A stretch of 64,000 nucleotides of DNA from NCBI RefSeq assembly GCF_003255815.1, contig NC_037689.1:48518644-48582643 (forward strand), given 5' to 3'. Positions within the stretch are counted from its first letter, which is position 1; the number at the start of each line of letters is the position of its first letter. This document shows positions 46,175 to 58,255 of the stretch, piece after piece. The position numbers were made by a program, and so were the translations under genes. This stretch comes from Theropithecus gelada. Its lineage: Eukaryota; Chordata; Mammalia; Primates; Cercopithecidae. The notes under the pieces are model-generated. The model had not been told where the DNA came from and made no database searches. It worked only from the letters and a program-made list of their open reading frames with translations.

Positions 46175-49100
46175 CTTTTTTTTTTCCAACTTTTCCTTTT
46201 GTTCAAGGGGTACATTTGCAGGTTTGTTATATAGGTAAATTGTGTGTCTCTGATATTTGGGGTATAAATGATTTCACCACCCAGGTAGTGAGCATAGTAC
46301 CTGATAGATACTTTTTCAACCCTCACCCCCCTGCCAACCTCCTCCCTCAGGGAGGCCCTGGTGTCTATTGCTCCCATATTTGTGTCCATGTGTACTCAAT
46401 ATTTAGCTCCCACTTATAAGTGAGAGTATGTGGTATTTCATTTTCTGTTCCTGAGTAAAATATCTTAGGATAATGGCCACCAGCTGCACCCATGTTGCTA
46501 CAAAGGACATAAATTCATTCTCTTTTTTTTGACTGCACAGTTTTCCATGGTGTACATGTACCATATTTTCTTTATTCAGTCCACCATTGATGGACATCTA
46601 GGCTAATTCCGTGTCTTTGCTATTGTAGATAATGCTACAGTGAATATATGGGTGCATATGTCTTTTTGGTAGAACAATTTATATTCCTTTGGGTATATAC
46701 CCAGTAATGGGATTACTGGGTCAAATGATAGCTCTGTTTCAAGTTCTTTGAGAAATATACACACTGCTTTCCAAAGTAGCTGAACTAATTTATATTCCCA
46801 CCAGCAGCATATAAGTGTTCCCTTTTCTCTGCAACTTCATCCACATCTGTTGTTTTTTGACTTTCTGATAATAGCTATTCTGACTAGTGTGAGATAGTGC
46901 CCCATGGTTTTGAATTGCATTATCTTTAATGATTACTAATGTTGAACATTTTTTCATACGCTTGTTGGCATGTAAGGCAGGTCTGGTGGTAACAAATTCC
47001 TTACATTTGCTTTTCTGAAAAATATTATATTTCTCCTCCACTTATGAAGCTTAGTTTGGTTGGATATGAAATTCTTGGTTGGAATTTCTTTTCTTTAAGG
47101 ATGCTGAATATAGGCCCCCAACCTCTTCTGGCTTATATTGTTTCTGCTGAAAGGTCCACTGTTAGCCTGATTGGATTCCTTTTGTACCTGACCTGCCCCT
47201 TCTCTCTAGCTCCCTTGAAGATTTTTTCTTTCTCATTGACCTTGGAGAATCTGATGACTATGTGTCTGGACACGGGCATCTCTTATAGTGTCTCGCAGGG
47301 GTTCTCTGAATTTCCTGAATTTGTACGTCACCAGCTCTAGTGAGGCTGGGAAAATTTTCATGGACAATATCCTCAAATATGTTTTTCAAGTTGTTTGGTC
47401 TCTCTTCGTCTCTTTCAGAAATGCCAATGTGTCATAAGTTTGGTCTCTTTAAATAATCCCATATTTTTCAGAGGTTTTGATAAATTTTATCCCTTTTCTC
47501 GTTTGGAAAAAAAAAAAGTGCAGCTCATTGCTAGAGCACTCATTTAATTTTACATAAACATGTTCTTTAAGGCTAAAGCAAATCTGACTGATTTTCAATG
47601 TGAAAATAAAATATTAAAACTGTTCTTGAAGTTATTTCTAAACAGAGCTAACATCAGAATCATCTATTTTGGAAAAATTAGATTCATCAAATAAATCTTT
47701 GGCCAAAAACTGTTGGAGAACAATGTTAATATCATGCATAGGAATGCTGTGATTTCTAGGATTCAACATTTTCAGCAATTGAGAATTACTATATTCTGTA
47801 AGTGGAAATACTGCTACTGAGGTCAGAATGCTATAAATAGACTGATGTCTTTTGTTTCCAAAGTTGATATACTAGAATGATGTGAAAATAGTAATAAAAG
47901 CAAGATATTTTAATGGCAAAGTTATCTCAGGGTAAACACTACAGCCACAAGTGCTGCCAGCAAGTCTCGGGGCAGAGAGGAAAAAGGTTAAAATTCTTTT
48001 TTCTTTATTTTTGTCTGCCTACATTGATTCAAAAGAGCAATCTTCAAGCTTTGATAATCTTTCCTCAGCTTGGTCTATTCTGTTATTAATGTCTCCAATT
48101 GCATTATGAAATTCCTTTAGTGAATTGTCCATTTCTCAAAGTTCAGCTTGGTTCTTTCTTGAAAATGGCTATGATGACTTTCCACTCTTGGATCATTTTA
48201 CTGGTTTCCTTGGATTGGGTTTTAACCTTCCCCTGTATCTCATTAAGCTGCCTTGCCATCCAAATTCTGAATTCTATTACTATCATTTCAGCCATTTCCA
48301 TCTGGTTGAGAACCATTTCTGGGGACCCAGTGTGATCATTTGGAGGTAAGAAGACACTCTGACTTTTAGAGTTGCCACAATTCTTGCACTGGTTCTTCCT
48401 TATTTGTGTGGGTTCATGTTACTTTAATCTTTGAATTTCCTATCCTTTGGATAGGGCTTTTTCCTTTTATATTCTCTGATGCCCTTGAGGGTTTGACCAT
48501 GATATAATTTGAGTTTAGTTGATTAGGCTTCATTTCTGGTTGCTTTCAGGGGCCCAAGTCTCAGCTCAGCACTTCTGCTGCACTGGTGGGACTGAGGTGT
48601 TCCCAGTCTACTGGCAACAATACTCCAAAGGGTGCTGCTGGCAAAAGCACTCTGACAGGATGGCAGGAGGCCTGCAGACAAGTGCACACTAGCAAGGCAT
48701 TTGTGGAGGACCCCAGGCAAGTACACACCAATAGGGCCATGGGGTTGGAGCACAGCCGAGTGTGCAGCAGCGGGGTGGGCACGGGTACATGTACACTGGT
48801 AGGGCAGTGGGTGAAGGCTGTCAGTGAATGTGTGCTGGCAGAGGAAGGCTGCAAGCAGTTGCAGGACAGCAGGGGTCCACCTGCAAAAGCATTCCAATGG
48901 GAAGTTGGGGGCTGCCAGCATAAGAGCTACGGCAGTGACCACTGGCAAGTGTTTTGTCAGGGCAGCTGAGGCTGTACTGCAAGCAGGTGTGGCCAGGAAA
49001 GGACCCTCAGAGAGCCTGGCAGACAGGGGAGTATTCACATCAGACTGGCTCAATTCTGTGGGCAAGACAGTCCTACTCCCTCCAGGACCAGCAGCTAACA

Positions 49101-49590
49101 AATGCTAAAGTCACCTATAGGAGTATGGTGAGACTTAAGGGATGGGCACCCATGGTCATGCTTCACTGCCACCATTCCCGTGCCAAACCCTCTGGGCTCC
49201 ATGCAAACTGGAGTTCTGTCTTTGCCACCTCTTTGGGCAGTTCTCTCTGCCAACTAAAATATCCCTAGGGGTTGTAGGGTATCCCACAGCTAGGATCCCA
49301 GACGTCCATGTGAGAGTGGGCCACTCCATGCCTATTTCATTCACCACTTCCCTAGGGGCTGCTTGGGGCCAGGAGTGAGTTCTGACACTTGGCAACCCCA
49401 CACAGAGTGCCCAGCTTTCTCCCCTTTCAGCCCAGGGTCTGCATCCTCCATCCATCTATTCTCAGTGCCTTTTCCCGAAAGGTCTGTTTGAAATGTGCCA
49501 GTCTAATTGATGATCTTGTCTCTTTTGGTGGAAGTATTTCTTCCTGGCTACATCTAATCAGCCACTGTGGCTCTTCCCTCCTCCACCATT
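46175..49590 (-). mobile_element. L1 with 5' and 3' ends but ORF1-ORF2 internal deletion
   Basis: Antisense L1: T run 46176-46185, 3' UTR and ORF2 C-terminus to about 46970, then ORF1 C-terminal domain (46975-47505; minus-strand peptide FVTTRPAL), a foreign insert (47506-47990), ORF1 N-terminal/5' UTR sequence from about 47995, and the 5' end at about 49590 (CTCCACCATTTT). About 4 kb of ORF1 end plus most of ORF2 is missing at about 46970. Large frames on both strands at 48523-49101 lie in the 5' UTR and are chance. Old L1PB/PA-like subfamily. Confidence 0.8.
47506..47990 (-). pseudogene. Insert in L1 with terminal-exon-like 77-codon frame, gene unknown
   Basis: This piece interrupts L1 ORF1. 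On the minus strand a pyrimidine-rich run ends TTCTAG at 47874, followed by an open frame of 77 codons (47871-47641) closed by TAG at 47640-47638. The frame starts YINFGNKRHQSIYS and ends DESNFSKIDDSDVSSV; it is acidic near its end, has no repeats and looks protein-like. Downstream an ATTAAA signal lies at 47548-47543, then about 25 bases on a T-rich run. It could be a captured last exon of another gene, or chance. I do not recognise the protein. Confidence 0.35.
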
Positions 49591-49677
49591 TTGTATAAGG
49601 AACTTGAGCATTCTCAAATTTTGGTATCTATGGGGGATTCCTGGAACCAATTCCCCACAAATACCAAAGAGCAACTG

Positions 49678-51719
49678 TGTATTCCAAGTGGGAGCCGTTG
49701 TACCAAAAGACATCAATTGAATCTTTACTTGATATTTTCAGAATTTTACTATGGCCAATAAATGTATCCCGAGACTTATTTTGTTTTTTGAAATGTATCT
49801 GCATCTACATTTTTTACCTTATAGTTTAGTCCAGGGTATGTACTGTGTTCATTAAACATATTTTGTTCTGTGTCCAGCACTGTACCATGGACCCATGGCT
49901 GCTTTTTATATGATGATGATAGCACTAACTTAATGACCTAAGAATAGGATAAGGAAAATATCCTTTGGCCTTTAAACCTGTCTCTGAAGCCTCTCCTAGC
50001 ATTATAGCCTTTAGCAAATGAACTCCAAATCTGTTTCCTAATCTATAACTTTACCACCTTAGAGGCAATTTTGTGGAATTAATAACATGTGAATCACTTT
50101 GAAATCCACAGATAAAAAGTCCTCTCTAAATTCTAAGGATTGGCTTAATTATACCATAGGGGACATTTGGGTTTATATTAGAAAGCATGCATATTTATAG
50201 CTTTTTATTTTAATGTTGGCTATTTTAGCTGAATAAGCTATTTTTACTGCTGAAGATGCCTGGTATTATTTTGTTAATAATTTTAAAAGATATAAATAGT
50301 TTACTATAGCACTTAAACTCAAAGGTCAAATATGTCTCACACATAAAAGGGGTGAACGTATTATCAATCCTTTTTAATGAAACAGCACATATCATTAGTA
50401 TATTGTAGTCTTCTTATTCCATGAATAGAGATTCATTTAAGCAAAGAGCCTAACATGGTCCTATTTGTATATAATACCCTGATATGTGGGCTTATGTGAT
50501 CATTACGAAGTAGTGTGAGTGAAGAGTTTTTCCTATTTTCTTTGATCCCATTTTATAGACACTGTAAAAAAAAGATGGTTTAAAACATCTGTTTCTTATT
50601 TAATCTATGTGTGATAGTACACACACATTACATGGAAGCTGATAATGCACTAAGCATATAAAATAAATTATAATTCTATTCCTATAGCATGTGAATCTAC
50701 TGAGGCAGTCAGAAAATAAGCAGATCATTTAAACACAACTAGTTCTATAAGAGAGGTTTGCACACAATGCTAATAAAGGTCATATAGGAGGGAGAAACTC
50801 TCTCTCTTTGGTGTCTAGAAAAATTTCAAAGAGGACATGTTTGACCTGGAGCTGGAGAGAGTAAAAGTTATATATGTGTTTAAGGAAAACAGGCATCACA
50901 TATCAGAATTTCAAGAAAATAATCTATCACTGATTTTGTTTAAACAGAGAGGAAGGTCATCCATGTAGTTGGATTTGAGGGATTTCTTACTATTATACAT
51001 CTCTTCTGCCTTTCCCTCTTTACACCTGACATGTGAATGCAGGGACTCACATATGTGTACTATGCTGTAACACTCATGGGTATTTGCTTTCCATGGCTAT
51101 TTCTCTCCCTCATCCTACTTGACAGCAAAGTCTGCCTTACATGATGGAAGGTAAAATGGCATATTTTTCTGGTCCTAGCCACTCTTGCTGCTAAATGACA
51201 CGAGTGATAACAAAAACCAAACCAAACCCCCTATCTACTTGACATGGGTTATGTGTGGATATGACATCTGCATTCCCTGAATCTCACTATGAGGTAATAA
51301 CCCTGAGGATGAAATGTCAGTACTCTGAGTGTGGAAAATAATTTTGGCGAGAGCCTGAGTACTTAATGACATCAATAAATGTCTAAATACATCCTGGAAA
51401 CTCTTCTTTCCAGGCTCCTTGGTAAGTAAGATAACTACTGTACTTGCTGTCAAAACTAAACTAATAGACAGAAATATTTATTAATGCATATTCTCTATGA
51501 CAATTTACTAGATGATTTTCTGTTAATCACAAATAGTTTGATTGATATATTTTAGAGTATATACTTCAACTTATAGCATTAACAATAGGATTAACAAATA
51601 GCTAATATTTTAAAAGAACATTTGATAAGCAAATATATTTACAGATTCTAAAGAATAATACATGGTTATTGTTATTTTTAGTACATTTGATTGCTAATGA
51701 TGACTCACAGGAACAAAAT
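49678..51719. other. Unassigned AT-rich sequence
   Basis: About 2 kb with no repeat family or gene that I can support. Confidence 0.45.
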
Positions 51720-52502
51720 GACATGGTTTATGGATCTTCAGTTTATTTGAAGAAAAGGGTATAATACGGCAATGGCATTAAAGCCAGGCTATGCATTACT
51801 GCCAAAGACTGTCTCACAACAGGGTCTGAAGAGGCTAGATTCCAGTGCCAATTCTCCTCCTTCTGTAAAAGCCATCCCAAGACATACTTTCTCTCAGGAA
51901 CCATTTATTTGTACATAGAACACCTTGAAGCCAAGAAGCCCAAAATGGAGTCTCAGCTGGGACTTCCTATATTCTGTTGTTCACATAGGCATATTCTTGC
52001 TATGTAATCAGCTCTAATGTCAGAGCCCTCTGATGATGCCTTGGGGGATTGGTGGAGTGGTGTCTCCCCTAAACCAAATGTAAACCATCACACTCAGTGT
52101 AATCAGTAAATTATACTAACCAGTCAGTACAAACTTTCAAAACTTCCCTTAAACTCATAGTTACAAACCAACACTATTAATCAATACGTTTAAACTTTGG
52201 CCGTTCGTAAGTGTTGGGCAGGTGCATTTCTTACTTAGCAAAACAGCTTAGGCCAATTTCAGGTCTGCTGGAATTAACCTTCACAGCAGAGATACATGAC
52301 AAAGTCCACAATTAAAATTTTACCTAAAACAAATTATATGTGCCACAAGATACGTATCTGTAAACAATAGGTTGTCATGAGATAAGTTATCTTAAAACAT
52401 TCTGAAAATCAAATTTAATTTTTTTTTTCAGAAGAAGACCTGTTAGGAAGAACTATGCAAATGTAAAATACTACTATTTACTGCTACTTGGTATACTATA
52501 GC
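51720..52502. other. Unassigned; possibly a decayed LTR
   Basis: 51770-52290 is less AT-rich and has an LTR-like feel (CAAAATGGAGTCTCAGCTGG, GTGGTGTCTCCCCTAAACC) but I find no ends, target duplication or family match. Confidence 0.3.
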
Positions 52503-54172
52503 CAGTCCTCATACATTTTGGTCTCAGTACCACTTTACACTCCTAAGTATTATTGAAATTCTTCAAAGAGCTTTTTTTGTGTGGCAGTATATGTGTTAAT
52601 ATTTACCATTTTAAAAATTAAAACAAATATAAAAATACTTTTGAAAGAACTATATTTAACAACCTAAAATAAAACATTAGTCAAAGAGTAGCATTGCTTT
52701 ACATTTTTGCAAATGTTTTAAATGTCTAGCCTAATAGAAGACAGATGGATTCTCATATATATTTCTATCTTCAATCTGTTATGATATGCTACTTTGATAG
52801 AAGTAAGTATATGAATAAAATATTGCCTCTCATAGATAAGTATGTGGAAAAGGGAAAAATATTTTAATAGTCATTTATGTAATTTTGTATACTCTTCTTT
52901 AATACTGCACTGAAACTTCACAAGTGATAATTTCATAACAGTAAACAGCAATGTGGAATTTGAAACCATATCAATAGACTCCTTGTACTCTGTTACATCT
53001 GGCACTTTTAATGTATGTTTTATACATTTATGATTTTGCATTGGTCATTGGAAAATGTTGATTCACTGACATTTCATTATGTAATATAAAAAATATGTGA
53101 ATTCATCAGCAGTCTCATCAGAAAAGTCTAAGTATTGGGAAGCTGTGAAGTTTATGGAAGCTTCCAATTACAAAATTTCTAAAATTTGAATTTTTGCATA
53201 AAATCTCAAAATGATTGGTTGGCAACAAATATTGTCAGGTTTTTTGTTGAAGTTATGGGCTCACTGGTGATCATTTTGAGCCTTCCAAGTCAACGTCTTC
53301 CAACGTCTTCCAAGTGCCCAAGTTTGCACGACCATTACTTATCTGTCAGTAGTACTTTCAGGCACAAATAATGTTCCATGAAAAAAGCAAAACAAGTACT
53401 TCACCTCTCAAAATACCACACAAATATTTTTCCTTGAGACAACCATTGTACTTCAATACCTGGCAAAAGTGCTGTGGGTTTACTTCCCATTTTAACACAC
53501 AAAATGTTGAAAAATATTGATACGGTTAGGCTTTGTGTCCTCACCCAAATCTCATCTTGAATTGTAATCCCCATGTGTCAAGGGAGAGAACAGGTAAAGG
53601 TAATTAAATCATGAGGGCAGTTTTCCCCATGCTGTTCTTGTGATAGTGAGTGAGTTCTAACAAGATATGATGGCTTTGTAAGGGGCTCTTCCCCCTTCAG
53701 TTGGCTCTTCTCCTTCCTGCTGCCTTGGAAAGAAGGTGCCTTGCTTCCCTTTCATCTTCCACCATGATTGTAAATTTCCTGAGGCCTCCCCAGCCATGCT
53801 GAACTATGGTCAATTCAACCCCTTTCCTTTATATATTACCCAGTCTTGGGCAGTTCTTTATAGCAGTATGAAAATGGGCTAATACAGATATTTAATCAAG
53901 ATTTTATGAAATTAATATTTTCCTACTTTTTCCAGGACATTCTTAAATGAAACCAGAATTTTCTTTTTAGTACTGTGCATACACTTTGGTGCCACTGCCT
54001 TGATTTGTCCTAAGGTGCCAGCACTTTTATCTACTGTTGCTTTTGTAACTTCCATACAAATATTAATACAGTAAAAAAGACAAATAATTCTTTGCATTTT
54101 TTTTAACTCACTGACTACCTGTAAAGGGCTCATCAATGCCTATGATTCTGTGGACCATATTTCGAGGGTCAT
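52503..54172 (-). mobile_element. hAT (Charlie-like) transposon with transposase relic, split by an MST LTR
   Basis: The left end CAGTCCTCATACATTTTGGT and right end GGACCATATTTCGAGGGTC are inverse hAT-type termini. On the minus strand the conceptual translation shows, in order, a segment with GTLGQIKAVAPKC (54020-54080), then VQWLSQGK, DFMQKFKF, and near the C-terminus the hAT dimerisation-type HNRLK...MRIHLSSIRLDI (about 52720-52790). Several stops and frameshifts. The N-terminal DNA-binding part is missing. About 1.3 kb remain without the LTR. Confidence 0.75.
53518..53886 (+). mobile_element. Solo MST-type MaLR LTR inside the hAT element
   Basis: Begins TGATACGGTTAGGCTTTGTG and ends GAAAATGGGCTAATACA, the canonical MST/THE1 ends. 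Flanks AATAT (53513-53517) and GATAT (53887-53891) are a 4/5 duplication. hAT similarity resumes on both sides. Confidence 0.93.
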
Positions 54173-54903
54173 GTGTCTAAAGAGAGAAGCCTAAAGTCTG
54201 ATTCTAAAAATATAGATTCAAGTTCTGAGTCTATAGTTTTCTAGCTATTATGTGCAAATCAATGAGCCATTTTGGGGAACGTATTTTTCCTCAAAGTTAA
54301 TAGCTTCAATTTTAAGGACAAAATGATATGGTGTAAAGAAACATTTTATGTGAAGTAAAACAATGCTATGAAAGTATATTTTAGTTATTACCACTACCAC
54401 TCTCTTTGCATGAATACATAAAGCAGATAGTAGTGTATCTTTAATATTTAGATATGACAGTGCTGTGTGTTGGCAATACAACGTTATATAACACATTTTA
54501 TGTAAACACTTAATCAAAATGGAAAGGATGACACAACTCCCTTTATTTTTCACACTGTTGATGCATTAGTAACAGTAACACCTTTGGCATCTCTGTATCA
54601 TTTGAAATATCTGGAAGTTACAAACAGCCCATTATCAGAAAACATGACTCAAGAGATCATTATTATATACATTGAACTAGCAACACATCAGTCCATAAGA
54701 GCCTACCTAGAGGAACTATGTAGAGTTCCTCTTATCTGGTTTTTCTTTCTCCTTCTGTTTCATAATTATGCCTTAGCCTGTTTGCCCATCTACCTTCCAT
54801 CAGGAGCCTTGCCTCTTACTCAGCTCACTTCATTTGTTTTCTTCTTGGTGGAGAAGCATTCACGTGTTTAGGATCCTTTCTCAAAGGAAAATGTCTGCTA
54901 GAC

Positions 54904-55091
54904 CAAGGCGTCTTAATCTTTAGATGCATAAGAAACACCTGGAAAGATTTTTTAAACCTATTAATCCTTGGGATTCTCCCCAGCCCCATGAGATTCTGAC
55001 TCCTCAAGTAGGACTCATGAATTTGTATTTGTAAAACATCTCAGGTTATATTGATGTTGCTAATTTCAGGACCACATTTTCAGTAACACTG
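54904..55091 (+). mobile_element. MER5A (hAT-Charlie)
   Basis: 188 bp with ends CAAGGCGTCTTAATCTTT and GGACCACATTTTCAGTAACACTG; 8-bp target duplication TGCTAGAC / TACTAGAC at 54896-54903 and 55092-55099, containing the preferred CTAGA core. The length equals a full MER5A. Confidence 0.92.
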
Positions 55092-55099
55092 TACTAGAC

Positions 55100-56527
55100 A
55101 AACAAACTTTTCTCCTTCTAATATAGAACACCTTAAAAATATGCTTCAGGTGTCTTAAAATGCTAACAGAGTCATGATCTCTTTGTCTTACCAAGATCAG
55201 CTGGCATATAGGGCAGGGAAGCAGAGGAAATCCACATTCCAGATATTTTTAAAAAGTAGACTCTAAGGGAGAAATAGTTCCTTAATGATGGCATTGAATT
55301 GATAGTTTACATTTGGCCATAAATGAATGAAGGTGATAGCTTGCTTGTTAAAATAAACGACTGATTATAATTAATTTAATTTTCCCTTTGTCTTCTTCTA
55401 AAGTCTCTAATAGGCTCATGGTTTCACCCAATTACTTGACAGAGAATGGCAAAGTTTCTGTTGACTAATTTTCTTCTCCTTGCATTTTTGTTCCTTTATA
55501 TTTGTTTAATAGGTTGCATATTTCAAGGCTTGAATTTCTAGAAATTATCCCTTTGACTTCATGATAGTGAAGTAATTAGTACTCTTTAGTGATAAACCAT
55601 TTCACAAGTGTATTCGTCTAAAAGAAAACATTTCTAAGTGTATCAATGGAAAGAAATCAAAGATCTGTAAAAGATCTTTGTCAGAGGAGAACTTGAGTGG
55701 CTCAGTTCTTCTAATAGCCTATTAGGAAAGAAGTCTTATGGGAGTTAGTTATGAAATGTTCACATGATAGTCTGTAAAAATGTATTGGAGAATTAAAACA
55801 AATGGTTATTTTATGATTATTTTTGAAAACATAAAGCTCAAACTGGTAATTGAAACTAACTTTCCCCTAGAAAAACTATGCCAAAATACCTAGCCTGTCT
55901 TGCTGAGAATTTTTATATGAGAATACAGCACAAATGCCAGTAACATCTATGAATGAGATGCAGTCATGCAAGGTTGGGGGTTGGGGGAGAGGAGTAGAGA
56001 AACAGTAGTTATTCACTAAAAATGTTTTAATAATGGGGTTTGTACTAAGTGACATTACCTGAAATTGCTTTAAAATCAATGGTATTTTGAACACTAGGAT
56101 GCAGCTCTCAACTTAATATTGTGTAAATATTCAAGACAATGTATAAAGGTGGTAGATGAGATCAAGCATTCTCTTCACGTATTTGAGAAAACTTAATCTG
56201 ATGCCAATAAATTACTTCTTTCAGGGCTTTAATAGCCAAAATTATCTCATTAATTCAATAACTATAAAATTTAGAGAGTTTCTATATTTCATTTTTTATA
56301 ACAGGGTATTGTATACACATGCACTTCTAGAACAAAGACATTTAAATGCCTTAATGTTATACCTTTCTTATATCTTCTTTGTAAGGGGAGATCAGCAAAT
56401 ACTTTTGGGGAAAGGAGACATATGAGGTAAGTCTTCATGGATTAATTGGACAAAATTGGATGAAGGAAGGAACAGGATAGCCCAAAGCAGAGATCACAGA
56501 GAATGTGTTATAATCTTTAGCTCATTC
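55100..56527. other. Unassigned AT-rich sequence
   Basis: No repeat or gene recognised. Confidence 0.45.
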
Positions 56528-56531
56528 TTAA

Positions 56532-57652
56532 TGTTACTGTGAAGTGTGGGAATCCTTGGTTCTTGTCTTACTTGGGAGAAATAATTTTGCCAAGTGACTA
56601 ATTTAGCCAAAACAAAGAGAGAATTTATTGAAGGAAAATAGAGAGCAGAGAGTTTATACAGAGAGAAACAGTACAGCCTGAAAGATGAAGCAGTGTGGGT
56701 TGCTGAAAGGGAATGAGCCAGCAGCACTCCAAGAGTTTTGCACTGGGTTTTTATGATGTCAGGTTTTTTCTTGAAGTTCCTGCTCTAAGTCTCTACTGTT
56801 TTTTTGTTTGTTTGTTTGTTTGTTTTTTTTTTTTTTTTTTTTTTTTGGCAACTTTTCCCACTACTGCCTTAAGTCTTTGCTTTTTCTCTACCTAGTTCTC
56901 ACCCCAGGCTTGTAGGGCCCTCCCTTACAATTAGTTGGTGTGCATGTGTGGGCCTAGTGTTGGATATTAATTTTGCCTGCATATCTCTTAGGAATTTCCC
57001 TATTTGCCCTCTTCCCCTATATTAGTCCATTTTCATACTGCTATAAAGAACTGCCTGACACTGGGTAATTTATAAAGGAAAGAGGTTTAATTGACTCATA
57101 GGTCAGCATGGTTGGTGAGGCCTCAGGAATTTTACAGTCATGGCAGAAGGTGAGGAGGAAGCAAGGCACCTTCTTCACAAGGTGGCAGGAAGGAGAAGTT
57201 CCCAGCAAAGAAGGAAGATTCCTTATAAATCCATCAGATTTCATGAGAACTTACTCACTATCATGAGAACCGCAGAGGGGGAATCACCCCCATGATTTAA
57301 ATCACCCCCATGATTTAATTACCTCCACTTGGTCTCTCCCTTGACATGTGGGGATTATGGGGATTATAGGGATTACAATTCAAGATGAGATTTGGGTTCG
57401 GACACAAAGCCTAACCATATCACCCCCTTTATCAGCATGTACCTAGCAACATTCTGACAAGTTAACTAAAGAGTCAGAGATTACTGGGAATCTTAATGGG
57501 TGTTTCTTCCTGCGTAGGTATTTCCCTACCTCTCTGCTCATATATAGCATTGCAGATTTTGGATAGTCTCTGGGGTATGAGATTTTCCAGACCTCCCTTT
57601 TCTCAGAGACTCCCCTCTCCTGCTCATGTCTAACTGTCTGCCTACTCTAACA
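56532..57652 (-). mobile_element. Solo ERV LTR with TTAA target duplication, split by an MST LTR
   Basis: On the minus strand the LTR starts TGTTAGAGTAGGCAGACAG at 57652 and ends CACACTTCACAGTAACA at 56532. TTAA flanks it at 56528-56531 and 57653-57656, and the TG...CA ends and 4-bp duplication fit a class I ERV. A poly-A signal AATAAA is at about 56618-56623 (minus). Without the MST insert it is about 716 bp. A GTTT/T-run microsatellite (56796-56846) lies inside. The family is not named. Confidence 0.85.
57018..57422 (-). mobile_element. MST-type MaLR LTR inside the ERV LTR
   Basis: TATATTAGTCCATTTTCATA start and CTAACCATATCA end. Flanks TCCCC and CCCCC are a 4/5 target duplication. Small internal tandem duplications: ATCACCCCCATGATTTAA at 57281-57317 and GGGGATTAT near 57351-57366. 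Confidence 0.93.
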
Positions 57653-57659
57653 TTAATAC

Positions 57660-58255
57660 AGCATAGGAATCTATGGGGATCTTATTAAAAATGTATGTTA
57701 AATCATGTCACTTCTCAAACATGCTAATGACATCCCTTATTGCCACAGGCAAAGTACTTACGATTCCTGTAAGCCCTATGTCATCTAGCCCCCATTTACT
57801 CTTACTTTCCCCATGTTCCCTTTGCTCTAGCCACAAGGCCTTCTTGCTATTCCTCAGACAGGCCACTGAAACTACCATGTCACTACTTTTGCATTTGCTG
57901 GCCTTGCTGTCTAAAACAACCTTCCTCTATATATACATGTGGCTTGATCTTCTATCACTTATTCCCTTTGCTGTTTGCTCTAGTACTATCTCAGTGAGGC
58001 TTTCCCAGACCACCATATCTCAGATTTCAACCCCTGTTCCCATCACATCTTATTGTTATTCCCTACTTCATTTTTACCCATAGTAATTGTAATTGTCTTA
58101 TTTATTGTCTGCCTTCTCTCTACAATGTAAACTTCATGAGGGCAAGAATTTTTGTCTCTGCTTCATTTGTGTGTTGCCTGGAAGGATGATTATAATAGAG
58201 TAGACACTCAATTAGGCACTCAATAAATATTTATTGAATGAAATAATAAATGAAT
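57660..58255 (+). mobile_element. L2 LINE 3' end
   Basis: AAATCATGTCACTTCTCAAA, CTAGCCACAAGGCCTTCTTG, CTATTCCTCAGACAGGCCAC, GAGGCTTTCCCAGACCACC, AACTTCATGAGGGCAAG and CACTCAATAAATATTTATTG follow the L2 consensus to its terminal AATGA repeats. A 136-codon frame (57673-58083) runs through it by chance. Confidence 0.88.

Larger units (their letters stand above)
45627..49677 (+). mobile_element. MER2 (Tigger group), split by an L1
   Basis: Left part 45627-45885: TA then CAGTCTACTGTCTGTATCTG, CTGAACATGTACAGACTTTT, AAGTAATCTAGAGATGATTT, GGTTGTGCATAGGTTACATG. Right part about 49586-49677: TATAAGGAACTTGAGCATTC, TTTTGGTATCTATGGGGGAT, TCCTGGAACCAATTCC and GAGCAACTG. The two halves join at CATTTT when the intervening 3.7 kb is removed. 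It is the opposite orientation to the MER2 at 7151. Confidence 0.88.

Noticed and set aside
48523..49101. 192-codon minus frame and 127-codon plus frame overlapping each other
   Set aside because: Both are in an old L1 5' UTR. Overlapping long frames on both strands reflect low stop density in GC-rich DNA, and neither resembles a protein family.
57673..58083. 136-codon frame
   Set aside because: Runs through the decayed L2 3' region and follows the pyrimidine-rich L2 sequence; not a gene.
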